A DNA stretch of 64,000 nucleotides, taken from contig CM073321.1 in assembly GCA_037043015.1 (NCBI GenBank), positions 32,218,101-32,282,100 on the forward strand, in the 5' to 3' direction. The notes under the pieces were generated by a model. It saw only the letters and a program-made list of their open reading frames with translations. It did no database searches and was not told the origin of the DNA. Shown one piece after another: positions 23,053-32,964 of the stretch (position 1 is its first letter; the number at the start of each line of letters is the position of its first letter). This DNA comes from Bryum argenteum (lineage: Eukaryota; Streptophyta; Bryopsida; Bryales; Bryaceae). The translations under genes and the position numbers were made by a program.

Positions 23053-24947
23053 ATGGAGTCTGCAAGAGAAGGTAGAGGCTATGCTAGAAATCTAGCCGCA
23101 ATGGAGGAGCATCTTCAGGGGTGCTACTATGAGAGTGATGAGCATTATGCACATGGCCAGTTGAATGCTCTTGAAAAGGAGCATTCTGAGAGTGAGAGTA
23201 GCGCTAATGAGAGTCCAATTGGTACTCAGTTCAACTATAGTCATGTGGAGGTGATCCATGGACCCCGCGGTATGCAAGGAAGTCAATTCATGGGAAGCTC
23301 TCAACCAGCAAGTTCGTCGAGAGGCCGAGTGTGTGCAGCAGGGAGAAGAACATTTGCAGGAGGACGAAGATACATTGCTGGAGGTGTGAACTTGTTCTTG
23401 AATCCGCTCCCTTTGGGAGTGCCCAATGTGTCCACACACTTCTCAGCTAGGAGGCATTGTGGCATTAACATGCATGCATCACAATCCTCTCAAGCTCAGT
23501 TATGTGAGGGTATAACAACCACGGATCCTCCAATCGACCCCTCTACTGCTTGGACAGTACTAGGTGACATTGGCAACATGCATGACATAGGTCGCAGTCC
23601 AAGCCACCGATTGCCAAGACGAAGCAGACGGCGTGTCGTGCGAAAGACGGGCTTGTGGAGCGACCAACAATTAAAGGAAGGAATGGATGCAATTGACAAC
23701 GGTTTGAGTATGAAGAAGGCTGCAAACAAGTTTCACATACCTTACAGTACTCTCCGTGAATGGTGCTACGACGTGCGTACTTCACGCAAGCGTGGACCGC
23801 CCGCAGTCCTAAGCCTTGCAGAAGAACAACAACTATTTAAGTATTTGATTAACATGTGCAAATTAGGTTTTGGATTGAGCCCAACAGCTTTAAAGATGAA
23901 GGTGTTCGAAATTACCCAAGAGAGATGGACGCCGTTTACAAATGGCATTCCCGGCAAGGGTTGGATGAGGTGGTGGAAACATAGGCATCCCGAGCTTACC
24001 CTACGCGTCTCACAAGCATTGGAGACAGCAAGGGCCAGAGGGTTATGTGAGGAAAACGCAAAGACTTTCTATGACAACTTAGAGGAGTTATATACCTTGC
24101 ATTGTTATTCGGCAGACAGGATATGGAATTGCGATGAGAGCGGTGCGCAAGCGGGGCGGAATGGCGGAGGGCTAGTCATAGCAAAGACAAGTGCACGTCG
24201 AGTTCATTCAATTGTGCCTAACCAACGGGAGTGGTTGTCCGTTTTATCTTGTATCAATGCAGCTAGGTCAGCGATTCCTTCATTTTACATTTTTTTAGAG
24301 GCATGCGCTTTCGCCATAACTACATTCAAAACTGTGAGCCAGGTGCCACTATGGCCATGCAACCCAGAGCCTGGATGACGTCCTACTTATTCTCGGCATG
24401 GCTTTCACATTTCATCAAGAGCGTTTTGAGAGTAGGAGAGATTTCACCTGAGCGACGACATCTGCTCGTGTTGGACAGACATATCAGTCATGTCAGCTTG
24501 GAAGTGGTTCTTGAGGCGAAGAGCGTTGGCCTTGACTTGGTAACACTTCCATCACACACGTCGCATGCTCTCCAGCCGCTGGACGTCTGCATATTCAAAC
24601 CGTTTGAACAATACTTTAGAGAATATCGTGATTACTGGACAAGTAGGAATCTGAATCAAGCTGCATGAAAGGATGTACTCGCTCACTGGATGTCACTTGG
24701 TCTACGAAGGGCTTTATCTGAAAACAACATTAGACAAGGTTTTATGACGACTGAGATCTGGCCACTGAATAAGGAGGGTGTGTTAAGGCACTTAGCGCCC
24801 TCTACTGTATATCAGCATTCTACCGTGACTTTGAACCATCAAGGTTCTGGCCAAGAAGAGGGAGTGTCATCAGGTCAGAGGGGTGGATCTTGTGAGCATA
24901 GAGAGGGGTTTGGGGAGCATGGGGAGGGGTCTGGTGTGAGAGCGTGA
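23053..24947 (+). pseudogene. CENP-B/pogo/Tigger-type DDE transposase, frameshifted
   Basis: After a low-complexity N-terminus, a psq-type helix-turn-helix is seen (GLSMKKAANKFHIPYSTLREW, about residues 215-240). A CENP-B-type DNA-binding helix region follows (GIPGKGWMRWWKHRHPEL). The DDE_1 catalytic core starts with IWNCDESG (first Asp). Near 24,290 a T-run indel shifts the frame. In the next frame are LLVLDRHISHVS (second Asp) and ALQPLDVCIFKPF (third Asp), so the triad residues are all present in the DNA. A TGA at 24,666 replaces a likely Trp, after which the frame continues to 24,947 with WPLNKEGVLRHLAPS. The C-terminal tail appears to resume at 26.6-27.3 kb. Terminal inverted repeats and a TA duplication were not found. 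Confidence 0.85.
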
Positions 24948-25446
24948 GAGCGCTCTCTTGTTTAAATGTTGTTAATAATGACTTTTATTAATGAAGTGTT
25001 TGCAAACCATGACATCTTGAGGTAAATTGATGAATATACAATGATTTAGTTTTGAATACAATTTGTATATTAGGGGTTAGTTGTTGCAAGGCCTTTGATG
25101 GGACGTTTAAGACTAATTTAAGCTTTAGGGTGTGGAAGGACTAGAGGAGGAAAAATTCCCCCTAGTGGATCCAATTGATGATGGAGAAGAACTACAGGAG
25201 GAAAAATTCCCCCTAGTGAATCCTAAATTAGAAATATGATTAGTTGCTTAAATTAGAATTGAGCGTTTTACCATGGGCTTTGTACAACTAGTCTTTGATG
25301 TCCATGTTGTGTTTGAAATTTGATTGTTGTAAGTCTCATCCATCTAACCTTGTGATAGCATGTGAGGCTACATTCATTGATGAAGTGGTTGATGGAATGG
25401 AGGCTTCAAGGACGGAGCGCGTGGCGTGGCGTTTATTCATCCATGG

Positions 25447-25502
25447 AGGCTTTAGTTAGGGCTTAGGCCTTAGTTAGGGCTTAGGCCTTAGTTAGGCTTT
25501 AG
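25447..25502. repeat. short tandem repeat, about 22 bp unit
   Basis: Two and a half head-to-tail copies of TTAGTTAGGGCTTAGGCC and neighbours. Confidence 0.8.
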
Positions 25503-25575
25503 GGGAGCCGCCTCTTTGGCGGCTCTCATTTTGTACTTAACAGCTTGTTTCCAAGCTATCATGACCCACTCAATC

Positions 25576-25870
25576 TAGTTAGAGTAGGAGAAGGAAGGCC
25601 ATGGGCCTCCTTCTCCTCCATCTTGTTTGTCTCATATTTTGTTTGTCTACCTCTTCTTCTGTGTAATGTTTAGTTAGAGTAGGAGTAGGGAGGCAGGTGG
25701 ACCTCCCTCTCAATTTTGTTTGTCTACCTCTTCTTCTTTGTAATGCTTAGTTAGAGTAGGAGTAGGGAGGCACGTGGACCTCCCTCTCAATTTCGTTTTT
25801 TTTTATTCCTTCTTGAATTGCTTAGTTGTTGGTAGAAGAAGAAGGCTGTGGGCCCCTTTCACTCAATTCT
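25576..25870. repeat. degenerate 77-95 bp tandem repeat, about four copies
   Basis: TAGTTAGAGTAGGAG recurs at 25,576, 25,671 and 25,748, with a weaker fourth copy near 25,828. Each unit holds a short inverted repeat (GGAGG...CCTCC) and a TGTCTACCTCTTCTTCT block. The two central copies have a 77-bp period and are nearly identical. Confidence 0.75.
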
Positions 25871-25968
25871 CTCAATCCCCATCAAATGTCTCTTGGTCTT
25901 TCCCTCATCTGTTGCTCAATTCTTCTTCAAATTAATTGAGATTTTTGTGGTATGTAGCTTGTAGGTAG

Positions 25969-26450
25969 AGCTTTCCAACGGTAGTAAGCATGCTCAAATC
26001 CGAGTTGTAGAGAAGGAGAAATTTGCTCCCAAAGTCGGGGTGTCGAAAACGGTTTCCCCCGGCAGTGAACAAATCAGCTGTGTTCAAACAGCAATCAGTC
26101 ACGGAGTTTTTTCTCTATGCTATTGAGATTTCTAGGGTAGATAGAGCTCCAAAAGAGCTTTCCAGGGGTATATGGTATGCCCCGATCCGATCTTTGGACA
26201 GGGAGAAACACCCCTCCAAAGTTGGGGATGTTGAAGGGTTTTCCCGCCGGCGGTTAAAAGAAGTAGGCCCCAGTATTTTGACCATCAGTCCTCGGGTTTT
26301 GATCGTATGCTTCTGAGATTTTGGAGGTGAGTGTGAAATTGACTTACCTTTTCAAGAAGCTATGGCACGCCCAGATTGGAGCTAAGATGAAGCGATGGCG
26401 AGCCAAGAACCGGAAGAGGGTTAAAAGGAGGCCGACGGGGGTTTTCTTCT
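25969..26450. repeat. degenerate tandem repeat, about 190 bp unit
   Basis: Units starting GAGCTTTCCA at 25,969 and 26,156 share a following (A/G)TATGC(T/C)C block, an AGGGAGAAA/AGGAGAAAT block, CCAAAGT(T/C)GGGG and a TTTTCCC(C/G)C segment. A third partial unit from about 26,355 starts with AAGCTATGGCACGCCC. Confidence 0.6.
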
Positions 26451-26498
26451 TCACTTCCCCTTGTTTCTTCTTCATTTCTTCTCGTCTTCTCTTCTCCC

Positions 26499-27260
26499 TT
26501 GTTCCTCTCTTCATGTGTTGTTCTTTTCAATCCCCTTGTGACCAAAGGCCACTCCATGGTGGTTTTTTGGCTCACATCTGGGAAGCAAAGAAAGGACTCT
26601 GAGGGGGGTAGGAATGATGCAGCATGGGAGGGGTGTGGTGATGAAAATGAAACGTTGGACCATGAAGAGGATGAAATCGAGATGGCAGAGGAGGATTCAA
26701 GAATCTTACCTCACTTGGATTTGGAAGACATGGCCGCTGATTTTGCTGAAGAACCAAACTCCAACGTCCAACATTTCTTTGTTGATCCAGACATGAACGA
26801 CCCTGATGTTGCTGCTGAAGTTGGAGGCTTGGATCCCGAAGTTGAGATAGCAGACTCCATTACGCAGTTTTTGACGTTGCCTACAGGCACAACACGAGTT
26901 ACTCAAAGACACAGGGACCCGATCATGGACTTTACAAAGTCCATTATGCTAACTTCAGATGCATACATTAATGCAACAACACAACTAAAGCGACAAAAGG
27001 CAGATGCAGCAAAACAAAAAGAATTAAATCGTATCGAAAAAGAAGAGAAGAGAAAAAAGAAGGCGGAAGACCGTGAGGAGGAGAAGAGACAAAGGGAAGC
27101 ACGGGCAGTAGACTTAGCAGAAGCGCGTGCAAAGAAGATTGCAGATCGGGAGGAAGCCCAACGAGCAAAAGCGGAGAGAGCTGCTGAAATCGCGGAGGCA
27201 CATGCACAAAAAATAGCAGAGAAGTCACGAAAAGCATTAGAGAAACTTGCAACTCTGTAA
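26499..27260 (+). pseudogene. C-terminal tail of the pogo/Tigger-type transposase
   Basis: The open frame runs from 26,499, but the believable coding part starts at about 26,590 with an acidic stretch and LPHLDLEDMAADF. It then has FLTLPTGTTR, DPIMDFTKSIMLTSD and a long charged coiled coil of Lys/Glu/Arg/Ala repeats to LEKLATL. In pogo/Tigger-type proteins that I know, an LTLP...TTR motif, a DP(L/I)xD(Y/F)xKSxxLTSD motif and a charged helix follow the DDE core in this order. I therefore read it as the displaced tail of the transposase at 23.0-24.9 kb, on the same strand. The first ATG is probably inside the intron or insertion. Reading continues past the stop for about 60 codons without another one. 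Confidence 0.65.
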
Positions 27261-27910
27261 CAGAGGGTGGCGAAAGCAACTGGGAGGGGAGAGGCACGAC
27301 CAACATCAAGGCGGCTGCGATCTTCGGAGAAGATTGATGTTGGAGGAGGGACAAGCGACGAGTTCGCCTTCACCCCAGCCCTTAGATGGGCCACTTCGCC
27401 AAGCCCAGATCCCAGGTTTACACCCTTATGGTCGCGGCATCTACATCGGAGCTAACCGGGATCCATTTTGAATGATATCGGTTTCACTTACTAGCCATGG
27501 CAACTTACTGATCAGTTTTGAGCGGTTTTTAGTTCCTTGTTTGTGTTTTTTGTCACACTGTATGTGCACAGTTGTGACTAGAATGATGATTAGAAACCAC
27601 TCTTGCTGTGATCGGTTACTAGAGACTCTACATATTAGTTATGGGTGGTTTTCAACTTTTCACTTAAAAAATTTGTAACTATTTCAATATTGGGAATAAA
27701 ATTCCAATTTTTTTTTGCATTCAACAATAACCTTATGTTTGTACAGGGGAAAAATCCTCTTCAAATTATTAGCCTCAAAAAAATATGCTAAAAACCTTAA
27801 GTGGTCGGTTATAAGTCCTTCTACCTTAGATCCAACATTGAAGGGCTTGAAACTACCAGGAGCTTAGGATTTTGAGTGCTCAAATTGCTGCAGCCAGATC
27901 TAGAACCTAG
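27261..27910. other. no gene recognised
   Basis: AT-rich 3' flank of the transposase tail. It may include its terminator region and the unrecognised transposon terminus. Confidence 0.4.
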
Positions 27911-28303
27911 ATGCATTTTAATCGCAAACCTGATTTCAGAAATTTTGCAGTCGTCGGCGGCAACGTAGCTGATATCGAGGAAACGCTGAAAACATTCTGG
28001 TTGGGATACGTGGCAATGGAGCAACTGGCGCTGAACAAAGGAATCTGCGAAGCAAAAGGAATGAGAAGCAAAAGCATAATAGAGAAAGTGAAACATGGTT
28101 TCTCAAAGGCCGAAGCAGAATTCCACAATACAGTAAGAATGGCGTTTCCGCATGTGCTACAGAAGTTGTACCCGATGGAGAGATTCGACGGCAAAGGTAG
28201 GCAACACTACAATATTACACAACTCCCTATCAAGAGAGAAGTGCATATGTCTAGCGGGCTGTCACTAGACTATCAAGTGGCTGTCTTTTTTGAAAGACCA
28301 TAA
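27911..28303 (+). CDS. unrecognised ORF, 130 residues, probably a decayed fragment
   Basis: An ATG-started frame has mixed helical composition (IEETLKTFWLGYVAMEQLALN, then IIEKVKHGFSKAEAEFHNTV). No domain is recognised. Just after it, in another frame, comes 28,335-28,571. Together with 28,700-28,990 and 29,210-29,521 it looks like consecutive pieces of one decayed gene on the plus strand. No signal peptide or membrane segment is visible. Confidence 0.35.
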   Translation: MHFNRKPDFRNFAVVGGNVADIEETLKTFWLGYVAMEQLALNKGICEAKGMRSKSIIEKVKHGFSKAEAEFHNTVRMAFPHVLQKLYPMERFDGKGRQHYNITQLPIKREVHMSSGLSLDYQVAVFFERP

Positions 28304-28334
28304 CGGACTTCACACATGGAAAAATACTTAGGAG

Positions 28335-28571
28335 ATGCAAGAAAGGTTGAAAAAGATGGAAATTGAAGTCGGGGACAATATGACAGAACCTATCTACATT
28401 CCGTGCAAGGAGAAGGTGAAGAGGATGAAACAGAGGTTTTGGACAGGGACTATCAAACTCCACTTGAAGCACCCAAAGATAGTCGGAATCGCCCTCCTAA
28501 GAGGTAATAGAGCATTCATATTGGAGCTGGACCACGATCTGGCAACCGTTGGGAAGGTATGCAGAAGCTGA
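28335..28571 (+). CDS. unrecognised ORF fragment, 78 residues
   Basis: The frame is open from about 28,285 apart from one TAG just before the ATG. It contains TGTIKLHLKHPKIVGIALL and FILELDHDLATVGKV, an alternating beta-like pattern more protein-like than chance. The family is not recognised. It probably belongs with the preceding fragment through a frameshift near 28,285. Confidence 0.35.
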   Translation: MQERLKKMEIEVGDNMTEPIYIPCKEKVKRMKQRFWTGTIKLHLKHPKIVGIALLRGNRAFILELDHDLATVGKVCRS

Positions 28572-28699
28572 GATTCAATCGCACAGAAGACATTGCTGTC
28601 AGCTAAGATTGAAAGCAGAAAGTTGGAAGGAGTTACCGCTTCAGAACTTCAAAGGGACGTGCTAAGGGAGAGTTTCAGAAGAGGACATGATTACGAGAT

Positions 28700-28990
28700 A
28701 TCGAGCGTATAGAAAAGTGAAGGGGAGACCTAAGGCTCGTCAGTTGCTACAAGCCCAACCGAGGCCGACAAACTTATCCAATACCAGGTACCATACAAAA
28801 ACAAATTACTTCACGTGATTACACCGCAAACTGCAAAAGCGGAACGTGGCGCCAGAGGAGAAGGACTTACGAAGGAGGAGTTGAAGAAAAAGAATGCCAC
28901 GATGCTGTGTTTGTACGGGCTCCACAAAATGAAGAAAGTCGTAGAGACGAAGATGTCAATTGAAGTAGCAAAGCGGAGAAGAACATAATG
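28700..28990 (+). pseudogene. unrecognised decayed coding stretch, Lys/Arg-rich
   Basis: Two readable pieces follow each other: EDMITRYRAYRKVKGRPKAR near 28,704 and, in another frame, GLTKEELKKKNATMLCLYGL from about 28,861. The codon pattern and composition look coding, but stops lie between them. I do not recognise the product. Confidence 0.3.
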
Positions 28991-29209
28991 ACCTTCATCT
29001 TCCTAGGGCAGGTTGGAAACCTGCACAGAAGAGCAGCAAACGTCCAGTGCCTGAATCCCATTGTCTATCGGCAATGGGTAGAGAAGACGTAGGAGATTAT
29101 GAGGAAACATGTAAGTTTTACACCACACCCACGCAGTTTGGAAGGCAGCCTATCACCTAGTAAAGAAGATCAGGAGAGATTTGGTTTTTGAGACATTGCT
29201 ATTGCCATT

Positions 29210-29521
29210 GTGAGTTCAATGGAGGCAGCACAGAACGCACCAAAGGAGAAGCGAGTCAACACCACACACAGAGAAAGTGCTGATTTGGAGGAGAAAGCAG
29301 TTAGCAAGGGGAACGAGAAGCTGAAGCAGGAGAAGCACAAGGAACTAGGAGTATTCAAGGAGGAGATCGTGAAGGAGGCAAATATACATGCTCAAAAGTT
29401 GACAGAAGAGCTACATAGTTCAATGCAAATGCAAATGGAAGAACTGAAGAAACAACTCAGGGCTACTATCCAAGCAGTTGACATTTTTTGTGCCATTCCA
29501 AAACCACAACTGGAGAACTGA
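29210..29521 (+). CDS. unrecognised coiled-coil ORF, 103 residues
   Basis: A Lys/Glu-rich helical protein has heptad-like spacing from about residue 25 to 90 (KLTEELHSSMQMQMEELKKQL). It may be the C-terminal piece of the decayed gene beginning at 27.9 kb. Function unknown. Confidence 0.35.
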   Translation: MSSMEAAQNAPKEKRVNTTHRESADLEEKAVSKGNEKLKQEKHKELGVFKEEIVKEANIHAQKLTEELHSSMQMQMEELKKQLRATIQAVDIFCAIPKPQLEN

Positions 29522-30149
29522 TATAGAAAAAGAACTTGTACCGATGTTGAGGGGATGTTTTGAGTTACGGCAGGGAATGAAGACTAGCAGAGAGAAGAAG
29601 AATTGCGAATAGGGACAATGATAGCAATCAACTACAAAGTATAGACAGAATTAAGAGTCATAGGATAGAGAAGGGTTTCAGCAGATGCAGATTTTGGCTG
29701 AAGAGGAAAATAGCACACAGAATATATAGGAGGAAGATATTATATAGGAAAACAATCAAAAAGATATGCAATAAAAAGGTAACACAGATTACCAAAGATT
29801 TCACACAAAAGATGTTGAAAAAAGACAAAGAAAATGACCAAAAAAGAATGAAGGAGATATACAACATCGTTGATAAAATAAATAAGGAAGCAAGAAATCA
29901 TCACCATAAAAGTAATAATAAGAAGCAAAAGAATACGAAAAATAAAACAACAATGTCAACAAAAATTAAATTAAGAAATGTAAAAATAATAAAGCTATAT
30001 TCGAGAACTACGAATAATAATAATAAGCAAAGAACAATTATTTTGATGCATATGATATCAAATGCATTCAATATTGTGAGAAAGTATTACCAAAGATAGA
30101 ATTACTAAAAATAGAAAGTACCGACATAGTAATTTTAGAAAATACCGAC
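29522..30149. other. very AT-rich stretch, no gene
   Basis: A-rich low-complexity sequence gives Lys/Asn-rich chance frames (29,812-30,099). It ends with a TACCGAC repeat just before the hAT terminus. Confidence 0.5.
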
Positions 30150-30340
30150 CAAGGTTGTCAAAGCAGACAAGCACGCCTCCCGCCCACCCATCGGCCTTGC
30201 CCGCCCGATAGAGCTCTCGCTCGCCCGATATGGTCAAACGACTGTTGACTTTTAGTTGAGGTAAAAAAATGAGAATGTGGCAAGGGTTTAGGTGAAAACG
30301 AAGCTACTTGGCCGCCACGTACGCGCCATGTCAAACCTCA
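30150..30340. mobile_element. terminus of a hAT-family element related to 57,000-59,357
   Basis: CAAGGTTGTCAAAGC at 30,150 is followed by sequence that aligns by eye with the reverse complement of the right end of the 57,000-59,357 element (shared CACGCC, CCGCCC, GCCTTG, GCTCGCCCGATA and TCAAACG blocks). From about 30,238 it matches the reverse complement of 57,153-57,262 (GTTGACTTTTAGTT, GCAAGGGTTTAGGTGAAAAC, TACTTGGCCGCC). It is thus a shortened copy joining the two ends of the family. The opposite terminus was not found, so this copy is truncated or its far end is displaced. Confidence 0.7.
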
Positions 30341-30735
30341 TTTTTTCGTTTTTGCCCCACGTAAGTCCGGATAGCGGTTAGTTATAGCTAATTAGGAGAA
30401 ATAAACGCCCATATCCTGGCCTACCCGGGTAATGACCGGGTAAGGTTAGCTCGGCCAGAACCCGCCCACCCAGAGCATCCTTAGGCTTAGTGGACGGGGT
30501 AGGGTAGCACTACCTTTTGAATTTTCTTTTGCTTTGTATCTCCTGTTCTCGAGCCAGGATCCTCGCCTAGTCGTATCCAAATCGGCCCGCCGCGGACCCG
30601 GATAACGCGTGTAGCGGCTCTTCGCGGTTGACTCCCCCGGGAAAGGGTCGCCAACCGGGTATACCTCAACCGGGAAGGCGGGCCGGTCGGTAGCCACGAA
30701 CGGGTCGGGCGGGGACAACCACGGCGGCGGCGTAT

Positions 30736-31191
30736 ATGAAGAAGGCCGCGAGAGAGGATGGAGGGAGCCCTCCAGAGATGAGGACCCTCATTGGGGAAAT
30801 GGCTAAGGCTTTTCCCGAGAAGCACCCCCACCGGGAGGCGCTTGAAAACCCTCCTACCCGGGGCATCCGAGTCTGTGGAGGCCGTCCGAGCGAGAGGAAG
30901 AGGTCTGCCGACCCGCGCCTATGGAGGAGCCCATTACTCCGCCCGTCCGCGGCCGGAGAAGGTTCGGCCGGGGCAAGCGCACCGCCACTCCTCCCGAGGA
31001 TAATCCCATCCGGCGACCCCCCGGTGATCGAGGATGTCGGGGCCGAGGAGGAGGAGCCCACCGCACCCGCGGTAATGGAGGAACCGGTTCCGCCCACGAG
31101 CCCGAGCCCGGAGAAGACCCCGAGGAGACAGGGACTTCACATCCTCGGCGAAGCGACTTACGGAGAGCACCGAGGTAGAGGCTCCCGGTAG
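30736..31191 (+). CDS. unrecognised Pro/Glu/Arg-rich ORF, 151 residues
   Basis: An ATG-started frame begins MKKAAREDGGSPPEMRTLIG, a plausible helix, then becomes low complexity. In GC-rich DNA a frame of this length can arise by chance, and overlapping frames on the other strand are just as long. Listed with low confidence, as it has the most protein-like start in this segment. Confidence 0.2.
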   Translation: MKKAAREDGGSPPEMRTLIGEMAKAFPEKHPHREALENPPTRGIRVCGGRPSERKRSADPRLWRSPLLRPSAAGEGSAGASAPPLLPRIIPSGDPPVIEDVGAEEEEPTAPAVMEEPVPPTSPSPEKTPRRQGLHILGEATYGEHRGRGSR

Positions 31192-31280
31192 TCGAGGTAG
31201 AGGCTCCCAGTAGTCGAGGCGAGGCTTCCCGGGTAGTCGAGGCAGGCAACCCGGGTAGTCGAGGCGATTCCCGGGCGGGG
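31172..31280. repeat. 22-bp tandem repeat, about five copies
   Basis: GTCGAGG(T/C)(A/G) with GAGGCT(C/T)CC and GGGTAGTCGAGGC recurs about every 22 bp. Copies diverge by a few bases. Confidence 0.75.
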
Positions 31281-32059
31281 AGGAGGTCTCCCGAGCAACA
31301 GAGAGAGGATACTGTGGTAAGAAATCCCTCTCCCATTTCCCGGACCGGACCGTGGACCCCGACAAGCAGAGAGTCCTAACCTGCTGCGGAGGCCACGATC
31401 CAACCAGACCGAAAGGGAAGCCGGCACCCGCAACCCGGATCGGGCATAGAGATGCTGCAGCACCCCCCGCCGGATCCGGTCGTCCCATTGGAGCCATCTC
31501 GATCTCGGGCCCTCCCCGAGAAGGCACCGCCCGCGGAGATCATCCCCTCATCCACGAGGACTTGATCGAGGTCCCGGAGATCGGGGAGGCCCTCCCGGAC
31601 ACCTCAGCCCCGATGCCTTCTGGAGACACTGAGATCCTTGGGAGTGAGGATACTGCTCCAGCGCTCCAGAAGACGGGGAACGAGGAGGAGGAGGTCACTT
31701 CCCAACCCGGGTTGGGAGCACGAGAAGGTCGCGACTACCGAGATCGCCGAGAGCTTCCGAGGCTTCCGAGGTCAAGTAGGATGGGCGGGACAGGGAAGAA
31801 CCAAGGCCGAGTCGATTGAGGCGGATGCACCGGCCGAAGATAGGGTTGGATTTCGGTGCCTTTATGGCAGTAGGAGAATGACGGCGCTAGAGTGTCAGAG
31901 GCTAGATTTAGAAAGATTCCCTGGCACAGGGTTTTGTCCTCTCTGGGATGCCAGGGAGGATCCGCTACTTAGCCGAGGGGAGGATACTCCTCGGGGTCTT
32001 TTTGTGATTCTCGCAATACCCTAATCCAGTGTGCAAGCACGCCTCTTTCTCATCTCCCT

Positions 32060-32094
32060 CGTGTGTGTGCGTGTGTGTGTGTGATTGTGTGTCC
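32060..32094. repeat. GT microsatellite
   Basis: Interrupted (GT)n run of about 35 bp. Confidence 0.8.
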
Positions 32095-32964
32095 TTCTCC
32101 TTTCTCTCTTGTCTTGTCTCTTGGGTGGGGTGTTTGCGAGTCCGAGGACCCCCTGCTATCCGGGCAGAGAGAGAGCGGTTCCGTCCTTGAACGGAGAGTA
32201 GTACGGGAGGTAGAGAAGGCGACGGGGAGGAGTGCGGCTAGCGAACGGCACTTGCCACTTAGGGTTCGGTCCGGTCTGTCCGTGTAAGCCAGGGATTACG
32301 GCGGCCGGAAGGGATTCCGGCCGCTCAACCGACTCCCGAGAACACCATCGGTTGAGTCCCCTAGATCGCTGAAGTCCGGGTAGGCGGGTTTGTCTCAGGT
32401 GATAGCGGTGAACTCCGGGCGATCGCACCATCCCCGATCCGAAACCCGGGATCTACTAACCCGGGTAGTAAGTTGTGATAACCGGACCATAGGAGAACCG
32501 GATACCAACCTTTGTGACATGCGTGTGGATTTAGAGTCCGGGCGTAGAGGGAGGTATAAGGGAAGTTCCTAACAGGTAAGGAGAGAGAGAGTCTCGGTGA
32601 CCTTTCCGGTCACGTTAATCAACGGGAGAAGTGGCCTAATCCCCCACTTATCTAAGTCCGGGAAAATCCCTCGAGGTGAATACGAGGCTAAATTAAACCA
32701 CAAAGACTAAACACCCTCTCTCTCTCCCCGTCCGGCGCTCTTCCAGGAGGACGAGGATATAGGCACGAGAGGGGATAGGATAGAACCCGGATAGCACAAA
32801 TCCGGGTTAGCTAATCAGTGAAATCTGACTGCGTTTGCACTTCACGGATCTCTCGTGGAACGAATACTCGGGTTCTTGTTTAGGAAACCTCTTTTACCGT
32901 GAAAAAGGGTTATCCGGGCACAAATCGGGAAAGCACGTTACGACACGCCACGTGGGGCGATGAC

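Larger units (their letters stand above)
24948..26590. other. intervening segment splitting the pogo-type transposase
   Basis: About 1.6 kb of non-coding sequence separates the DDE core from its C-terminal tail. Possible intron borders are GT at about 24,932 and an AG between 26,553 and 26,590. It could equally be an insertion, but I found no target duplication. It is made largely of degenerate tandem repeats, annotated separately. Confidence 0.5.
30400..32960. other. GC-rich segment rich in CCCGGGT motifs, identity unknown
   Basis: This 2.5-kb block differs sharply in composition from its AT-rich left flank. CCCGGGT or ACCCGG recurs at least ten times. It holds long frames (30,736-31,191; 31,352-31,819) with Pro/Arg/Glu-rich products and no domain, a 22-bp tandem repeat and a GT microsatellite. 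It could be the gag/leader part of a non-autonomous LTR element, or a gene fragment. I found no LTR pair or reverse transcriptase. Confidence 0.4.

Noticed and set aside
26903-27394. Minus-strand Ser/Ala/Phe-rich frames opposite the transposase tail
   Set aside because: They are shadows of the Lys/Glu/Arg-rich coiled-coil coding on the plus strand.
29812-30099. Lys/Asn-rich ORF
   Set aside because: A-rich low-complexity DNA gives such frames by chance; no motif and no start context.
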